Shown here piece by piece: positions 62,673 through 64,000 of a stretch of 64,000 nt of DNA (position 1 is the stretch's first letter; every line of letters starts with the position of its first letter). The stretch spans positions 434,001-498,000 of the forward strand of contig NZ_FVZL01000002.1 in NCBI RefSeq assembly GCF_900168295.1, given 5' to 3'. The notes beneath the pieces were generated by a model. The model was given only the letters and a program-made list of their open reading frames with translations, had not been told where the DNA came from and did not search any database. The position numbers were made by a program, and so were the translations under genes. The DNA comes from Arthrobacter sp. P2b. GTDB taxonomy: Bacteria; Actinomycetota; Actinomycetes; Actinomycetales; Micrococcaceae.

Positions 62673-63685
62673 AGCCGCAACCGCCACAAGGCCGTGCAGA
62701 GGGCAAGGCCGGACAGGAGGGCAGCGGTCAAGGGAAGCCCGGGCTCGTCAGAGACGACGGCGCGCGGCGCACCCTTCAGCGCTGCTGTTTCCGTTTCCTC
62801 CACCGCCGCAACAATGCCCGGGATGGCGTCCGGGTTGTCCAGCGCGTAGTAAGCGCCGCCGGTCGATTCTGCAGCAGCCTTCAGCTGCGCCCCTGGCTGG
62901 TCGGCACCGGAGCCGTAGTCAAAGTCGCCCGGGTTGAGGGCATAAACGCGGACTGCCCTGTCCTTCGCCAAGGCCGCCGCCTCCGCGAGCGTCATGATGG
63001 GTTCACCCGAGAGGAAATTGTCGGTGGCCAGCACCAGGGACCGCGAGCGCTGTGCCGCATCCCCGTCCGGGGCGCTGCCTGCTTCAGTGCGCACAGGCGC
63101 GAAGCTGTTCAGGCAGGAGGCCAGGCCGTCACCGATCAGGGATGAGCCGCGGCCGCTCCAGGTCCCGTCCAGGAATCCGGAACTGCCGGGTTTCCCGTCG
63201 AAGGCGTCCCGTGCCAAGTTCAGCTGCTCCTGGGCATAGCCGTAGTCGTCGGTGAGTGGAAAGACCTGGATGGCCGTGCTGTCAAAAATGGTCAGGCCGA
63301 TCCGTTCGCCATCAAACTCCTTGGCGAGGCCTGCAAAAACGTCAACGACCGCCGCGTCGGCGCTGCTCATGGACCCCGAGGCGTCCAGGCACAGCATGAT
63401 GTCCCGGTTATGCTGCTCGGGGCGCGTGGTGGTGAGCTCCACCGGCCGCGCCGCCGCCACCGCGGTAGACACCAGCAGCGACGCGCAGGCGAGCGCGGCA
63501 ACTGCCAGCCACCGGCGGTGCCGCCGCAGTGCCGCCTGGTACTCCGGCAGGGTGGTGAGCCGGTCAACGTGCGCCGCCGGCCGTCGTCGTGCTTTGTCCT
63601 TTCGACCGGACCGGACAACGGCCCACCCGAAGGCCGCCGCGGCCAGGAGAGCCAGCGGAACAACCCACCAGAACATCAGCTCCAT
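62669..63685 (-). CDS. VWA domain protein (BatA-like, first)
   Basis: 338 aa. The membrane helix MFWWVVPLALLAAAAFGWAV and a second at about residues 60-80 precede a VWA domain with a perfect MIDAS DASGSMSS, the TWSGRGSSLIGDG loop and LVLATDNFLSGEP. A final hydrophobic helix (LPLTAALLSGLALCTALW) completes the BatA/BatB topology. It overlaps the upstream gene by 10 bp and the next VWA gene by 4 bp. Confidence 0.9.
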   Translation of the reverse strand: MELMFWWVVPLALLAAAAFGWAVVRSGRKDKARRRPAAHVDRLTTLPEYQAALRRHRRWLAVAALACASLLVSTAVAAARPVELTTTRPEQHNRDIMLCLDASGSMSSADAAVVDVFAGLAKEFDGERIGLTIFDSTAIQVFPLTDDYGYAQEQLNLARDAFDGKPGSSGFLDGTWSGRGSSLIGDGLASCLNSFAPVRTEAGSAPDGDAAQRSRSLVLATDNFLSGEPIMTLAEAAALAKDRAVRVYALNPGDFDYGSGADQPGAQLKAAAESTGGAYYALDNPDAIPGIVAAVEETETAALKGAPRAVVSDEPGLPLTAALLSGLALCTALWRLRL

Positions 63686-64000
63686 GTGCTCACCGCGTTC
63701 CGGGCGCTGGCGGCGGACACGGCGACAGACGGCAGCGGCTCCACGCCGAACTGTGCCGGGTACAGAATCCTCACGACGGCGGCGGGTGCAGGAAGCGGGT
63801 GGCGTTCCAGGTCCTGGCGGGTCATCCGGAGCGCGTCCACACCCGTGGCGTCACGGACAAAGCTGCGGAGCAGGTGGCTGATCTCGTGGTGTGCGGCACG
63901 GAGACTGAGGTTCCCGGCAGCTGCCTCCCGTTCGACGTCGTCAATGCGCTGCAGGTAGGCCGCCTTGAGCACTGACAGATCAGTCAGGGCAGCGGAACGC
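63676..64000 (-). CDS. Hypothetical protein of the VWA operon, N-terminus beyond window
   Basis: 108 residues of an open frame with no start inside the window that is clearly used; a GTG at 63972 is possible but the frame stays open to the edge. Visible: SVLKAAYLQRIDDVEREAAA and HHEISHLLRSFVRDATGVDA, helical and soluble, ending near VSAASARNAVSTWS. In MoxR/DUF58/VWA operons a short membrane or helical protein sits at this place. Function unknown. Confidence 0.65.
   Translation of the reverse strand, partial: RSAALTDLSVLKAAYLQRIDDVEREAAAGNLSLRAAHHEISHLLRSFVRDATGVDALRMTRQDLERHPLPAPAAVVRILYPAQFGVEPLPSVAVSAASARNAVSTWS

Overview
This is a high-GC actinobacterial chromosome segment. Gene content and protein sequences look like Arthrobacter, Pseudarthrobacter or a close relative in the Micrococcaceae: class Ib nrdHIEF, the phosphomutase/DUF3090/SCO1664 trio, DUF222 HNH nucleases, cyclopropane synthase with DUF1365, DUF2188 and DUF2087 proteins, LuxR/MalT-type regulators and -10 boxes of the TANNNT kind. 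Genus assignment is inference, since no rRNA or tRNA gene is visible.

1-9.5 kb: a tightly overlapped minus-strand run (rnz, APC permease, start of selO), a dienelactone-hydrolase-like lipoprotein, flavohemoprotein hmp with an SDR partner, a DUF2087 regulator-like protein, and an HNH nuclease with a PUA/EVE-like N-terminus. 9.7-17.6 kb: a membrane-anchored solute-binding-like/VWA protein, then a LacI regulator with two CAAAACGTTTTG operators, a sugar ABC importer (binding lipoprotein and two permeases, no ATPase) and a cytoplasmic GH32 fructosidase. Together these import and hydrolyse fructosides. 17.6-20.9 kb: a hypothetical protein and the conserved phosphomutase/DUF3090/SCO1664 cassette.

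21-45 kb is accessory-like: drug-type ABC and MFS exporters, small membrane proteins, three TetR regulators, a 913-aa MalT-like regulator, and at least five genes broken by frameshift, nonsense or internal deletion. Two regulatory networks stand out by eye. (i) A roughly 57-bp promoter module made of TCACCAC repeats around a 16-bp palindrome, followed at fixed spacing by TAGCTT, occurs three times on the minus strand; two copies flank the MalT-like regulator and the third lies 13 kb away. (ii) Seven GTAC-N3-GTAC operators lie in three intergenic regions next to TetR genes.

45-64 kb returns to housekeeping content: nrdHIEF with a NrdR-like box, a three-gene membrane-lipid operon (FAD oxidoreductase, DUF1365, cyclopropane-fatty-acid synthase) divergent from a LysR gene, a DUF2004 gene, a REP-like hairpin, metF-metE behind an attenuator-like leader and a palindromic operator, a DUF222/HNH protein, and the start of a VWA/TPR (Bat-like) operon running off the window. 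Several genes across the window show a TANNNT box exactly 6 nt before the start codon, which predicts leaderless transcripts.
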